A stretch of 64,000 bases of DNA, taken from contig JAMYHL010000007.1 in the NCBI GenBank assembly GCA_025531455.1, positions 310,001 through 374,000 on the forward strand, written 5' to 3'. The DNA is from Apiotrichum sp. Y4204. Lineage: Eukaryota; Basidiomycota; Tremellomycetes; Trichosporonales; Trichosporonaceae. How positions within the stretch are numbered: the first letter of the stretch is position 1; each line of letters starts with the position of its first letter. Below the pieces are notes generated by a model. That model searched no databases. It was not told the DNA's origin and worked only from the letters and a program-made list of their open reading frames with translations. Shown piece after piece: positions 22,380 to 34,194 of the stretch. The position numbers and the translations under genes were made by a program.

Positions 22380-22694
22380 CGTGTCATGCCAGAGACCACC
22401 ACGCGAGTTGGCCTTGAAGAGGGAGGCGCCCTCCTCGTAGTGTTCCTGCCGGAGGTCCTTGTCGCTGCCACGACGGCTGTTGGGGTCCGACTCGGAGTTT
22501 GAGCCCATGGGCGTAGCGGCGCCAGAGCCAGACGGGGTGCCGCCGATGGGCGTTAGCACCTCGGGGGAGGGGAGTCCGTCCTGGTGGGTAAAGAGCTGGC
22601 GGCCTTGGGCCGTTGTCAGACTCAGCCGCCGGCCGTTACCGTCGGGCGCAAACTCGATGTTGCTCAGGCGGATTGCTGGGGATGAAGAGAGCAT
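22380..22694 (-). CDS. Probable 5' coding exon of the HAL/HRK-type kinase gene
   Basis: A 105-codon stretch starts with ATG (MLSSSPAIRLSNIEFAPDG) and ends exactly at a consensus GTAAGT donor after GGLWHDT. Its Ser/Gly/Pro composition (GGTPSGSGAATPMGSNSES) resembles the N-terminal part of the kinase. Phase-0 splicing to an acceptor with a CTGAC branch motif (exon from 20933) would join it to [12 protein letters not shown] and remove a 1446-bp intron. The alternatives are an independent small gene or an alternative first exon. RNA evidence is needed to decide. Confidence 0.45.
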
Positions 22695-23760
22695 GGTGGT
22701 GATGCAAGGTGAGTGGCAGGCGAGTGATTAAGAGGAGTGGTGACAGCTGGGTGTCGATTCTGTTCTCCGAGCACTGGAGCTGGGCTATCTGGGTCAAGTC
22801 CTGAATTGTATGCGATGCTGCGGTGATAATGATACAGCTGCAGGCCGGGGTAGATGGTGTGATGCCGGGGAGATGAGATGTGTGTGTTGGGGGGGGGGGG
22901 GGTTTCTAGCGATGAGATCCGAGGGGGAGCGACAGTGCGACGAGAAGCGAGGGCGAGATCGGACGTGCGCAGATGCGAGTCGGGTGGGGGGGTAGTCACA
23001 CAAACTGAATTGATGAATATGCGGGGGAGTGTGGTTGTAGAATGGGGGGAGGGACCGGAACCGGGGGGGAGGGTATGGGGGTGGTTGGTAATATGGGATA
23101 TGGGGGAGAGATGGGCGATAGGGGTGATAAGGGGCTATGCACAATGTGTAAGATGCAAGAAAGTACGGGAGCGGTAAGAGTGCCGGGTAGTGGCGAGGAG
23201 GGTGAGAGTGAAGAGGGGAGAGATGGTGATGATGAGCTTGTGGAGAGGGATGTCGATGAGGAGCGAGTGGATGGAGATGGGATCGGGATGGATGGGCTGG
23301 ATTGGGCCAGTACAGTGAGGTGGAGATCCAACGACAACAGCTGGGGGCGATGGAGATGATGATACACGGCTTTGGCTGGCTGCTCGCGGTCAGTTTCTCT
23401 GACGAAGAGGCGCACGGCGCAAGACCAGAGCCACGAGAGCCACAGCTACAGTGGTGCAGGTGGTGGAGCCCGAGAGCCTTTTTCTTTCTGCCCACAGCCC
23501 AGGCTGCCAGACGGCCGAGATTGTACAGCAGTAGCTGTAGATTATTCCAGGGGTATGGGGGGGGGGATCGATGGGTGGTGACGGAGACCGAGGGGGGAGG
23601 GGCAGAGGGCAGAGGGCAGAGCAGCAGAGGAAGATTACGCACAGGCCGAAAAACGAGGGGGATCGAGAGGGGGGAAAGCCCGAGCCGGCACAAGAGCCGA
23701 GGTAACAAAATAGCAGACAGCAGGAGAAGCGGGAATCGAAAACTGCGGTGCAATTAGAAG
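22695..23760. other. Polypurine/polypyrimidine region upstream of the kinase
   Basis: The plus strand is strongly purine- and G-rich, with repeated GGG runs and a 14-nt G run at 22889-22902. The minus (transcribed) strand is therefore C/T-rich, as in many fungal promoters and leaders. The 319-codon minus-strand ORF here is compositional, Pro/Ser/Leu/His-rich, and is not accepted as a gene. Confidence 0.55.
22889..22902. repeat. G homopolymer
   Basis: Run of 14 G on the plus strand inside the purine-rich region. Confidence 0.85.
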
Positions 23761-26700
23761 TTGAAATAGAAAAATTAGATGGAAAAAAGGTGTTGTAATA
23801 TTATGCTGTATCGCTTACTTGATTGGAGGTGCACAGGAGGGCGTGCCTGTTATCAATCAAATCAGAAATTCAGATCAAATATGAATCAGTCAAGCGATCA
23901 AGACAGGAGCTTCGCGGAGATCACTCGCAACTCACTACGGCGCATCGCAGCGACGGAGCGACGGGGATACTCTGTGCATGCGCGACGGAGGCGGAGCCGG
24001 AGACGGAGGCGGCGGAGATGGAGTTGCTGCTGTTGTCCGGGGGCGAGAAAGACAAAGTCAACACCGAAACCCAGAAGCCCGATGCGGCTGTCGTGTCACT
24101 AATCAATGATACTTTGACGGCCATCTCCATCTGCTGGAATGTGGCAGGATCGTTGAGACTCGGTGTACGATGCATGACGGTGGCACGGCTTTGCGCCTTC
24201 CTGACTTCCCACAACTCCAGCTTACACGACGAGGAATGACATGCCCGGTCTCGGTGACTCACGCCCCACGGTCCTCGCGCCTCGGCGACCGGGGGACATG
24301 GGACGCGTGTCCGTTGTCCGTGGCGGCCGTAGATCGTCAGATGCTATCAGCGCATCAAATGATCAAGTGGCCATTGTGCAGTGTTTTAGCTGTCTTTATC
24401 CAGTCCCTACTGGCCCTGCTCCACCGCGTTTTCCAGACTTCCCCACTCCCGCCGGCGCCCGTGAGTGGGCTGAACCGCCGAGCCAAGTGATCAACCCGTT
24501 GTCCAGCTTCGAGGCTTGGGTGTCTTGGCCCAAGCGTTCCTCATTCGATATCCGATATCCGCACAACCGGCGGCCATGACCATAGGCTGGAGGCCATATG
24601 TAGCCTGGCTAGCCTGGCGTTCATCTTGCCCACAGTACCACAGTACCACGTACCACAATCCAACCTCCAATCGAGGCCCGACACCGGCTGACAACGAGTG
24701 GCCCCTCCCATCTACAATAGCTACGATACCATCGGCAATGGTGGGCACGGCACACGCACGCACGCAACAGCGCGGCGCGTTCCCCGTCCCAGCGCGTATT
24801 GTCGTGTTTCCGAACCAAAGACCAGAGCACAATAGTGCACCATGCATCCATGCTAGCACGATACGCTTCGTGCTGCATGCCACACTTTGCGTACCTGCGT
24901 TGCATGCTGCGCCGACGCGTGCCTCGCGCCTCGGCCACTGGACACTGGGGAACTATCCTGGTATCCTGCACCCCGCCCCTGGCGCCAGGGCGCTACGTCA
25001 CTCCAGGCCACAGGCAAGTCACCGTGATCGTCGTCCGCCGGAGTCCTCGGCGCCGAGCATGGAACAGCGGTACAGCTCGTTGCTCTGCATGCTCTGCATC
25101 TGTCTCTCCGCTCTCCGGATCCTATCCAGCCATTGCCACCCTGGAACCCCTGATTCCCCCCTCCCTCTCTCTCCGCTCGCGGCCTCTGGCGCCTCTCCGC
25201 GCTCGTTTGGTCGCGGCGATCTCAGCCAGATATAAGGTACGTGATCCAACCCAATTCCAAACCAAGGTTCATGAGGTTTTCTGGGATCATTTTTTTTGTG
25301 TAATTTTTTCTGGATTTTTTATTTTTTTCTAGATATTTTCGCGGTATCCATTCCCATTCGGCATCCAAATCCACTCCATCTCGCCTGTCGGCCTACGTCG
25401 ACTCGGGATTTCCCCGCCCTGTTTCTATATTCGACCCCGATGTTGCCGAGTCCGCGCACGCGGCCGCCGAGCACATAATGCCGAGGTGCCGCGTGCAGCC
25501 GTGCTGTGCCGTGCAGGCCGTGCATGTGGACTGGGTCCTCGTCCTGGTTCTGACTAGCTGACTGTGCATGCAAGACGACTGCCCGAATCCAGTATAGCTG
25601 CTTGGGCTGATACTTGTCCGACTGTGGTTGGCTGCCTGGAATACGTCATGATCGCCGCAGCTGGCGCTGGCGCGAGGCGCAGGAAGCGGGCTAGCCGATA
25701 TAGTGAGACACACCGCACTGTATTCCTACCAGTCTCGTGCAACCTACGCTGCGATTGGGTTCACCACCCCCGGAAGACGTAAAGCCAATGCTTCCCCGAG
25801 TATACCGAGTCCGTGTACCGGGTACCGAGTGCGGCTCGGAGTGGACCCAGTACGGGTAGCTATGTGTGTAAATTACTGTAAGAGGCCCCGAAACGCACGC
25901 TTGCAGGGGAAATGGCCCGTAGCGAGATGGGCCAAGACTGCAAGCTCCGAGCTAGGACGGGTCCAGGGGAGGGTCACACGACGCGCGAACCGGCGACCCC
26001 GAAGCGAAAATGTCAAAGCGTGAAGCAATTGAGCAATGGAGGCAGGGCATTGGGCATACAGCTCGTGTGCTCGTGTGCTGGTCGGCCGTCGGCCACGATG
26101 CACGGTATACGACATACCGCATACGCGCGCATACGATGCACGATGGGACGACCATCGCTGGCCGCTGGCCGATGGACCACTGTGCACTCGTCCCGCACTT
26201 TCCCGAGCTCTCCCCCAAAAGCAAGTGACGTCACCTCTTCCCCGATCCCCACACCCCCACACATCGGTGATCCGCCGATCCACGATCCCCACCCACCCTG
26301 CGCACAGACCGCCACTAGTCCCCGAGATCGGAGATCGTCGCTGTTTCGCGCGGTTTGGACTCGGGCGATCATGCGATCGGACGAGGAAAATGGTACAACG
26401 GGTGGTGGTGCGATTCAAGTAATCTGCTTCTGTGGTGGCTCATTCTCGCTGTGCGCGCTGTGGCGCTGTGGGGCTACTGTGTGGGGGCATGCAAGCATCC
26501 AGCAGTTCTGGCCCCAGCTTCCGGCCAAGATGCATTCCCCGGTTCCCCCAGCATCCTGCGTGCCCAGAGTCTTGGCCGACCTCGCCAAGGACGGGGCGGG
26601 GTGTTTATCCGCGGTTCTGCAGTTGGGCGGTGGGTGCCGCTGGTCGCTGCTGTACAGTAGCCTGCCTGCAGCTGCATGCTGCATGCTGCACTCTTGAGGT

Positions 26701-28012
26701 GGGCACGCGTCACGCACGTGCGATAGCTGCAGTGCACAGGACGTACAGGACGCCTACAGGGCTCAGCGGCGTGCGTGTGGCGGAGAGGCACCGATGTGGC
26801 GGTAGCACGGGCAATCTTGCCTCGTGAATGGTGGATGGTGAGGTCCGTCCGAGACAGGATGTACCCGCCCAGCGCGACGAAGGCTGATGGTAGACGCCCG
26901 CCGTTGGTATTTATGTGGTCCGTGGAATTGCGGGGCGATGAGGAGTGTGGAGTAATCTGATAACTATCAGTAAATACAGGAGGCGAGACTGTTGGAGTTG
27001 GCGAACATCAATCATGAAAAAGATAATATAACATATATATCCACACGGAGGAGATAAGATAAGAAATTGGCAGTGACCGAGGACAGTCATGGATGCCGGA
27101 TTTCGGGACTGGTAGTACTATGATAGAACGGAGATGGGGTCCTCGTCGGAGGATGGGAGGGCAGGGAGCTAGTCGGACGGCAAGTCGTAGATTGGTTGAC
27201 GAGAAATTCTGTAAATCACGACTTGTGATGACCGTCTGTTACTGTTACTCTTACTCGTCACGTTGGCTGAGGTATAGTCACATTTCTCCTCGTACAGCCA
27301 GCCTGGTATACTGGCCTAACTGCATGGCCCTTCGCATGGCACCATGAACACAGTGTTGTTAACCTCAGTGACTGCAGTATGTAGCATCCGTCAGTCGCAG
27401 TTGGTCCCCAAGTTGGCACCATGTCGGAGTGAAGACAAGACAAGAAGTCTGAACACACACTGTTTAATGTCATCTATGTTCCCCGCGCAGGTTGATATCC
27501 TCACTATGGTTCACGATCTGGTCTTTGGCTGACACGAGACGCTAGGTAGTATATTAAAAATCAAAAATCAACTCTGACTGGTGGTATCCATCGCGGACTT
27601 TACAGCAGGTGCGCAACAAGTACACAGTCCAGACATTTCTGCCGAGAACGTTAGACGGGTATGATTTTCGATGCCACCGTGATGGATGGAAACATAAAGC
27701 GAGCCCAGAAAATATATGTGTGTTTCCAGAGGTGAGTCGGCGGCCATGAAGCACGCGTGGAAACATGACATGGGTACATGAGTCCCCCGCCGTGTCAGGG
27801 CGGCCACCTGCCCTACGACAAGGAGCGGCCGGAAGCCGGGTCGTTGGCTCACTGTCCGGATGATTCCCGTCTCCACGAAACTACAAACCGCCTCAAAGCC
27901 CGTTAGTCCGTCAGTCCTAGACTCCGTGCTCCGTGCCACTCTCCCCTCGCCTGCACCGTTCCGTCAGTCCCCATGTCTCACGGCTCCCAAGTGCACTGCT
28001 CTACATCTAAAT
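23761..28012. other. Long gene-poor interval
   Basis: About 4.25 kb between the kinase promoter region and the HIS7 3' end. ORFs up to 261 codons exist on both strands but none shows a recognisable domain, splice-supported extension or codon bias like the neighbours. It has many short repeated words (for example GTGCATG-rich and TACCG-rich stretches), a perfect CRE-like TGACGTCA at 26227-26234, and several GATC-containing inverted words around 26265-26340. No tRNA or 5S rRNA was recognised. Confidence 0.5.
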
Positions 28013-30028
28013 CTACACGGCCAGCGCCGTCCGGCGCACCGGCATGCCGTCCTTCTCCAGCTGCGCCTTGACCTCATCAATGCCGACCTCGTTACGGTGG
28101 AAGATGCCGGCAGCGAGCGCGGCCTCACACCCGGTAGCAGCAAAGACCTCTTCAAAGTCGCTCGCGGCACCGGCTCCCGAACTCGCCACGACGGGGATGG
28201 ACACGGCCGAGCGCACGAGGCGGATCAGGTCCAAGTCGAAGCCCTTGCCGCTCCCGTCCCGGTCGACCGAGTTGAGCAGGATCTCGCCCGCGCCAAGGCG
28301 CTCGACGCCGCGCGCGAGCTGGATCACGTCCAGATCACGGACGGCACGACCGCCAGAAATCGTGCACTGGTACCACCACGCCTTGCCTGCCTCGTCGGCC
28401 TTTGTGCGTGTTGTGGCGGTCTCGCCGGTGACGAGGCACGGGCGGTGCACGATGGGGACGTCGTCGAGCCAGTTCGGCTTGCTCGTGTCGTAGTACACAC
28501 GCTTCGGGTCGATAGAGACCACGACCGCCTGCGAGCCGTATGCTGCGGAGATGGTCTCAATGCCAGTCTTGCCAGTCAGGGCCGGCTCGCCCGCCGCCTC
28601 GCGCGCAATCATCTCCTCGACGTGGATCACCGCGTCGGAACCAATAGACACCTTGTCTGCGCCGGAGCGGAAGTATGCGCCGGCAACCTCGAGCGCGGGG
28701 CGCGGCGTGCCGTCCGGGTCCACTGTGTCCTTGATGCCGCCACCAACAGTGAGAGGCACAAAGATGGTCTCAGCTGCGCCGCGGACGACATCGAGCATCG
28801 GCTGGTCCTGCAGCGCCGAGGAGCGGAACGACGTAATGTTCAGGAAACAGATCTCGTCCGCACCCTCCGTGTAGTACCGGCGCGAAAGGTCCACCGGCTT
28901 GCCGAGGTTGCGCACGTTACCCGACGCGCCGTCGTCCTCCTTTTCCCGCACATCGTACTGGTCACCCTTGGTGACGACCAGGTCGCCGTGGTCGTTGGAC
29001 CGCACGTCGAGGCACGCGACGATACGCGAGGTCAGGCCGGTGCTTGCTGCGCGAGCAGTGTTCGGGTTGGTGCCGACCCATGCGGACGGGGCGACAGGAG
29101 CGAGGGGATACGGCGGGCAAGTGACGCTCGCGACCGGGGCCTCGAGCCAGCGACGAAGGCAGTCGAGGCCGGCAGGGCCCGACTTTTCCGGGTGAAACTG
29201 TGTGGCGAACACGTTTCCACGCCTCACCGACGACACAAACGTCTCCCCGCCGTACCTGCTGAGGGTGTACGCAAAGTCCTTGAGCTCCGCCTCCTGCTCC
29301 TCCGTTCCCTTGCCGAGTAGCGCCGCGTACGAGTGCACAAAGTAGTAGTCCTCGCTGTCGAGGACGAACGGCTGCGGGTCGGCCGCGCCGTGCGCCTTCC
29401 ATGCGCCATTCCATCCCATGTGGGGGACTGACTTCTTGCCGCCCTCGCACGTCGCGTCGCTGCTGTCAAACTTGCTGACCGGGTACGGGATGACGTTCAG
29501 ACCCGTGTCGTTCAGTCCCTCGGAAGAAGACGAGAACAGCACCTGCATGCCGATGCAGATGCCAAAGTACGGCTTGCCGCTCTGAATGTAGCGCAACAGC
29601 GGCTCAAAGAGACCCTTGGCGCGCAGACCGTTGATCGCCTGCGCGAACGAGCCGACACCAGGGAAGACGAGTTTCTGGGGTGAGCCTGTGGGTAGAGATT
29701 ATTGGAAGGATGAGGGTGGGAGAGACTGCGAGTGGAAACCAAAGAGCCGGGGTATGATCCAACAGTCCTAGCCTAGCTCCGAGAGTAGTCTAGCTGGAAG
29801 AATGAACGACAGACCAGCTCGGCCTCCGTCGTGAAGAATCAATCTCAACGCGCGCATCTCCATCCCTCCTCACCTCTCCCTCTCATCACTCACGTCGGCA
29901 CGGTCAAAGTCCTCGACGCTCTGGATCCACTCAAACTCGTACCCGAGACGCGCAATCGAGTTGGCGAGGGAGCGCACGTTCCCCGCGCCATAGTCGAGCA
30001 AGAAGAGGCGGGGCTTGGGGCTTGTCAT
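28013..30028 (-). CDS. HIS7: Imidazole glycerol phosphate synthase (glutaminase plus cyclase)
   Basis: Two exons: 29894-30028 (45 codons) and 28013-29674, intron 219 bp, about 598 aa. It is the bifunctional HisH-HisF fusion of fungi. The N-terminal glutamine amidotransferase starts MTSPKPRLFLLDYGAGNVRS and continues, after splicing at DRAD|KLVFPGVGSFAQ, to the catalytic Cys in GICIGMQVLF (about residue 85) and the His/Glu pair in FHPEKSG. The cyclase (beta/alpha)8 half has IVACLDVRSNDHGDLVVTKG, LTVGGGIKD and LLNSVDRDGSGKG with ASSGAG. It converts PRFAR and glutamine to IGP and AICAR in histidine synthesis. It is somewhat longer than yeast His7, with extra residues in the linker and cyclase loops. 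It is divergent from DGK1 across 1.9 kb. Confidence 0.96.
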
Positions 30029-31904
30029 GGTGATGGAGTGTGAAGAAGCAGATGAAATGAGCTTGTTTCTCTTCGTCTTTCGGCCTTTTGACTTTATTGA
30101 TGTTCGTCTGGTTGATGCGACTCGACAAACGAGAAATCGTGAAATCGCGACTTTTGCTCGACTCGAATTGATCCCGTGTGGAGACCCCGCAATTGATTAA
30201 TAATGGTGCAGCTCGTTTGCCGTTGCCCGGCCTCGACCGACGAGCGAGCAGCGAATCAAGAGTAATGGGTGGCAAGGAGCATTCGGTGTTCAAGACATTC
30301 AATGGGATCACGACATCGACAGAAGCAAAGAAGACAGCGACAAGTGAGAACATCCGAAAACCAGCAAAGGACGGCAGCGCGAACGACAGACAGCCGGGGG
30401 GCAAAGGGCCTGGGGGGTGCAGAATTCTGGAACCTCAAAGCCCAAAGGTGATCGAGACACATGGTTCATCTCCGATTGCGGCCAGGTGCGATTGTATCGT
30501 ATCTCCGGGTGTGCCCAGCTCGGAGACCGGAGACTGGAGACGGCCCTGTCTTATGACCCTGCTTCTAGGCCGGGTGCGGCGTCGAACACTCCGCCAGTGA
30601 CGTGCTAGCGTGCTCCTAGCTCCTAGACCCACCGCATGTGCTCTCTGAGCCGGATACGGAGCATGCGAAGGACCTCACTCGCGTGCCCGCCCGTGCCCGT
30701 CACTCGTGCGATTTCGAGCCGTAGACTTCAAGACGCCACTGCGCCGTGTCTTGCATCTGAGACGAAGAACAGACGGCATACCCAGTACTAAGGAAAGAGA
30801 AGCGCTCGAGCGCTCGAGCTGCCGCGGCGACAGATCTGCCACACGCCACGCCGCCTGCGTCCCTGCCATCCCACAGACCTTTGATCCTTTGACCCCTCGA
30901 CCCCTTGGCTGCGCGGCGGCATTGACTGTTGTATTTTCTGTAACCCACCCGTCCGACTGTGATCCTGTGACACGACTGGGACACTAGCAGCTGTGGTAAC
31001 ATGTAACGGATAACGTACACGCGACCCAGAAAATGGTGTGGCTAACGATGCGTGACCTCCAGCGGCATTGACTCGAGCACTCGGGCTCCAGCTGAGGACG
31101 TATAAGGATACTGACCAGTGCATTCGATGTGTGGGAGAAATGGCCTCTGACCTCTGCCCTCCTGTCATCGGGCTTTGGGTGGCGGCCGCCGGGAATGCGG
31201 GCATGAGTAGCCGTCCAAGAATGCAGGAATTAGGAATGTAAGAACATCGCCCTTTCCTCCTCTGATGATCTCTCGTGTTGTGTGCATGCCGGCTGACGAT
31301 GTGCCGCCGTGTCTGTTCTTATAAGGGCCACAGGACATAGGATGTGTTGCTGGGGGATGATAGCGATGATGTATCTGCGACCGGATATCACAATGACCTG
31401 TCTGCCTGCCGGGGCCCGAGTACCACATCTCTCCCTACAATAGCCGACTTCTCAGCCTTCAAGAGTACTGCGATCGCACCGTGCTGCCGGCGCCGTCCCA
31501 TGTCAACGTGGCTTGTCATGCATGCTCCATGCTCCATGCACCCTTTTGCTTCGTCGTCCCTGCAGAGCTGCAGAGGATGCATATCAGCCTGGGAGAGGAG
31601 GGGTTTGTGCAAAACGCCACTGACCTGCCTGGACCACCCTGGGTGAAAGAGAGAAAAAAAAATGGCACTAGGTGAGCACAAAGGGGAACAGCAAGGGTCG
31701 TCAGACGACCTCGACGAGCTACGACGAGCTCTTCTCATTCCGTCCATTTTGCTGTGCGCACTACTATTAGATTTCACGGCATAGAGTATAGCCCATCTCG
31801 ACATCCATCTCTCCACCTTGTCATCCTTTTGCATTCTCCCTTCATCACATCCTCCATCACTTCCCCTTACATCCTACACCAGCCTCCACCACACGCACCC
31901 ATCA
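30029..31904. other. Divergent intergenic region HIS7/DGK1
   Basis: 1.88 kb with no supported gene. It contains a perfect 16-bp palindrome at 30804-30819 built from overlapping GCTCGAGC units. I saw no perfect Gcn4-type TGACTCA near HIS7. Confidence 0.5.
30804..30819. repeat. 16-bp perfect palindrome
   Basis: Two overlapping GCTCGAGC palindromes form a 16-bp self-complementary sequence, about 780 bp upstream of HIS7 and 1.1 kb upstream of DGK1. Confidence 0.6.
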
Positions 31905-33461
31905 ATGGCCGCCGCCGTCCGCGCCGTCTCCCCAATCGCCCGCTCGCCCTCGCCCTCGCTCCGCGCGAACAGCCCGCCCACGCCCTCGCGCCGCGCCTCG
32001 GCCTCACCGACGCCCCATCACTCGCCCCGCGCAGCACGCCGTTCCTCCTTTGACAAGGAAAACGTCAGCGGCTCATTCTTCTCCGTCATGGAGACGGCAA
32101 AGAACAAGATGCTCGAAAACGGCCACGGGCCGTACGGCAACGGTGTGGCCGCGGGTGCCGGCGAGGCTCGCTTCCGCCGCGAGAGCAGCGCGAGCGAGGA
32201 CGACATCGACTCGTCCCTCCGCCGCAGACACGGCAGCGTGCCCCGCTCCCCGCGCAACACTCACCGTTCCCCAATCCCAGGCGTTGCCACCCTCCCCACC
32301 ATCCGGGCGAATGTAGAGATGGACACGTCGGCCATCGCGTCTGATGACGGCGGCGCAAGCTCTCCTCCCCCCGCACCATCTGCTCTTCTTGCTGCTGCCG
32401 ACGGCCAGCCCCCGGCTCTCCGCCGCCGCCGCCGCTCGTCGTCCATAAAGGCCAAGCCGCCCCCAGGTGTCACGCCCACAAAGGTCGTCGATTGGGAGAT
32501 TCCCCGCAAGGCGTTCCACTCGTCGATCGGTGAGTACAGAGACTGTGTGCCGAAGCGTCGGTGTCGTGTGCATGCGCCCGTGCAGCCGCCATGTACACGG
32601 CCGTGAGATGCGTCGTACGAGGGGCGCGGGCGCGGTGTCCCGGATCAGGTGGGCCCGAAGCACGCGCGCGCACGGCGAGGCCGAAGCCGAGAACGGCATC
32701 CGGGAACGCACATTCCTCGAGTCCGCATTGCCTTGCACCTCCCGCTCACACCGCAGGTTTTGTCACTCTGGCGCTCTGGATGACGGACCCTCCGACACTT
32801 GGCCCGTTGATCAAGTCGCTCTCCGCCGCGCTCACGTTCATCTCCATCTGCGACTTTTTCCGTCTCAAGTACCCGGCCTTCGCCGAGCTGTGGGAGGTCT
32901 TTGTCGGCTTCCTCATGCGCGAGGAGGAGCGTAACAAGATTAACGGCGTCATCTGGTATCTGGTTGGCGTCATCTTTGTGCTCTCGCTCTATCCGCGCGA
33001 CATTGCAGTCGTGTCCATTCTGACGTGAGTGAGAGAAGTCGCGTCGCGTGTATGTCGTACTAACCCGCAGCCTCTCGTGGTCGGACACGACGGCATCAAC
33101 GATCGGCCGCCTCTGGGGCCGTTACACACCCCCGCTTCCGGCGCACTTCCCTGGTCTCAAGTTCCTGCAGTTTGCACCGCGCAAGTCGTTCGCCGGCTTC
33201 CTCGCTGCGACCATTACCGGCGTTCTCATCTCCCTTGGCTTCTGGCACCAGGGCAGCGAGCAGTGGCAAATCCTCAACTACGGTGTGCTCGGACAGGTCG
33301 TTACTGCTCTGGTTGTCGGTCTCGGCGGCGCTGTTGTCGAGGCCCTCGACCTCGGCTACGACGACAACGTCACCCTCCCCATCCTCTCGGGTGGCATCAT
33401 CTGGGGCTGGTTCACCGTCACCAACCAGGCCCTCACCCGCGCCTTCCGTCACTCAGCATGA
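31905..33461 (+). CDS. DGK1: CTP-dependent diacylglycerol kinase
   Basis: Three exons: 31905-32529, 32757-33024 and 33071-33461, about 427 aa. A basic, Ser/Pro-rich N-terminus of about 200 residues, ending in VDWEIPRKAFHSSIG, precedes a multi-spanning membrane domain. Conserved CTP-transferase-like features include MREEERNKINGVIWYLVG, LYPRDIAVVSILTLSWSDT, ASTIGRLWGRYTPPLP and the PRKSFAGFLAA segment. Dgk1-type enzymes make phosphatidate from diacylglycerol with CTP in the ER and nuclear membrane, opposing the lipin phosphatase. The N-terminal Ser-rich region contains many SP sites and could be phosphoregulated (inference). SEC59 dolichol kinase is the closest alternative, but the short membrane domain and the WEIPRK.FH.S motif favour Dgk1. 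DSC1 follows on the same strand. Confidence 0.9.
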
Positions 33462-34194
33462 TCAAGCTGTGAAAAGCGAAGTGTCTCCTCGCGGACCCCG
33501 CTCAGAACGCATCACTTGCCTCAGAACGCACAAGCACACGCAACTGCACATGCACGACGACCAACTACTGCTCCGCGCCCCGCGCTGCTCGCGCAACACC
33601 CCACTAGTCCCCATCTAATGATCACACACATCTTCTCTGATCTGGCTCCACCCTCCCCAGCCTCCCACTCCCGAGCGTCAACCGCCCACTGCCCCGACCT
33701 CCCCTGCGACGATTCAACCGTGTACGCCGTGTACGCCGCCAGTCTGTACTTTACATTCTCAGATCACGACCCCCGATTCCCTAGTTGCACTACTGTGTCT
33801 GGTTGCTCTATTTTTTCGCTTCCTTTTTAGCTTTTTATTTATTTTTCTGCTCTCTATGGTACCTTGGGTGCGGCTGTGATATGCATTAGAGTAGATACGA
33901 GTAGGGTGCCTATGCATCGTGATGACAATGAGCGAGAGAAAGAGGGTATGTCTGGAGCTCCAGGAAAAGTGTTTTCTGATGACATGTCCCCTATCCCTGG
34001 CAGTCTGTATGGTTGTGCCTGAATGCCGAAACCGCCACCCATACAAAACGGTGGTGGAATCAGCCCACTACGTACCACTACGAGACAACCTGGTCGTGCT
34101 CGACAACTCTCCACACTTTCACTTTATCAGCATCACACATCAACTGTACACTGTAGACTGTACACCACCACCACGCTCATTTGATCAACGCGGC
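33462..34194. other. Intergenic DGK1/DSC1
   Basis: 733 bp on the shared strand. Contains the DGK1 3' flank with T-rich stretches near 33810-33850 and the DSC1 promoter. No gene seen. Confidence 0.55.

Noticed and set aside
22794..23753. 319-codon minus-strand ORF in the polypurine region
   Set aside because: The Pro/Ser/Leu/His composition follows directly from C/T-rich DNA; no domain, no conserved splice structure.
24516..25235. 239-codon plus-strand ORF in the gene-poor interval
   Set aside because: No domain, no codon bias resembling neighbours, and several equally long overlapping ORFs on both strands.
27860..29320. 486-codon plus-strand ORF antisense to HIS7
   Set aside because: Same explanation: shadow of a strongly conserved gene with biased codons.
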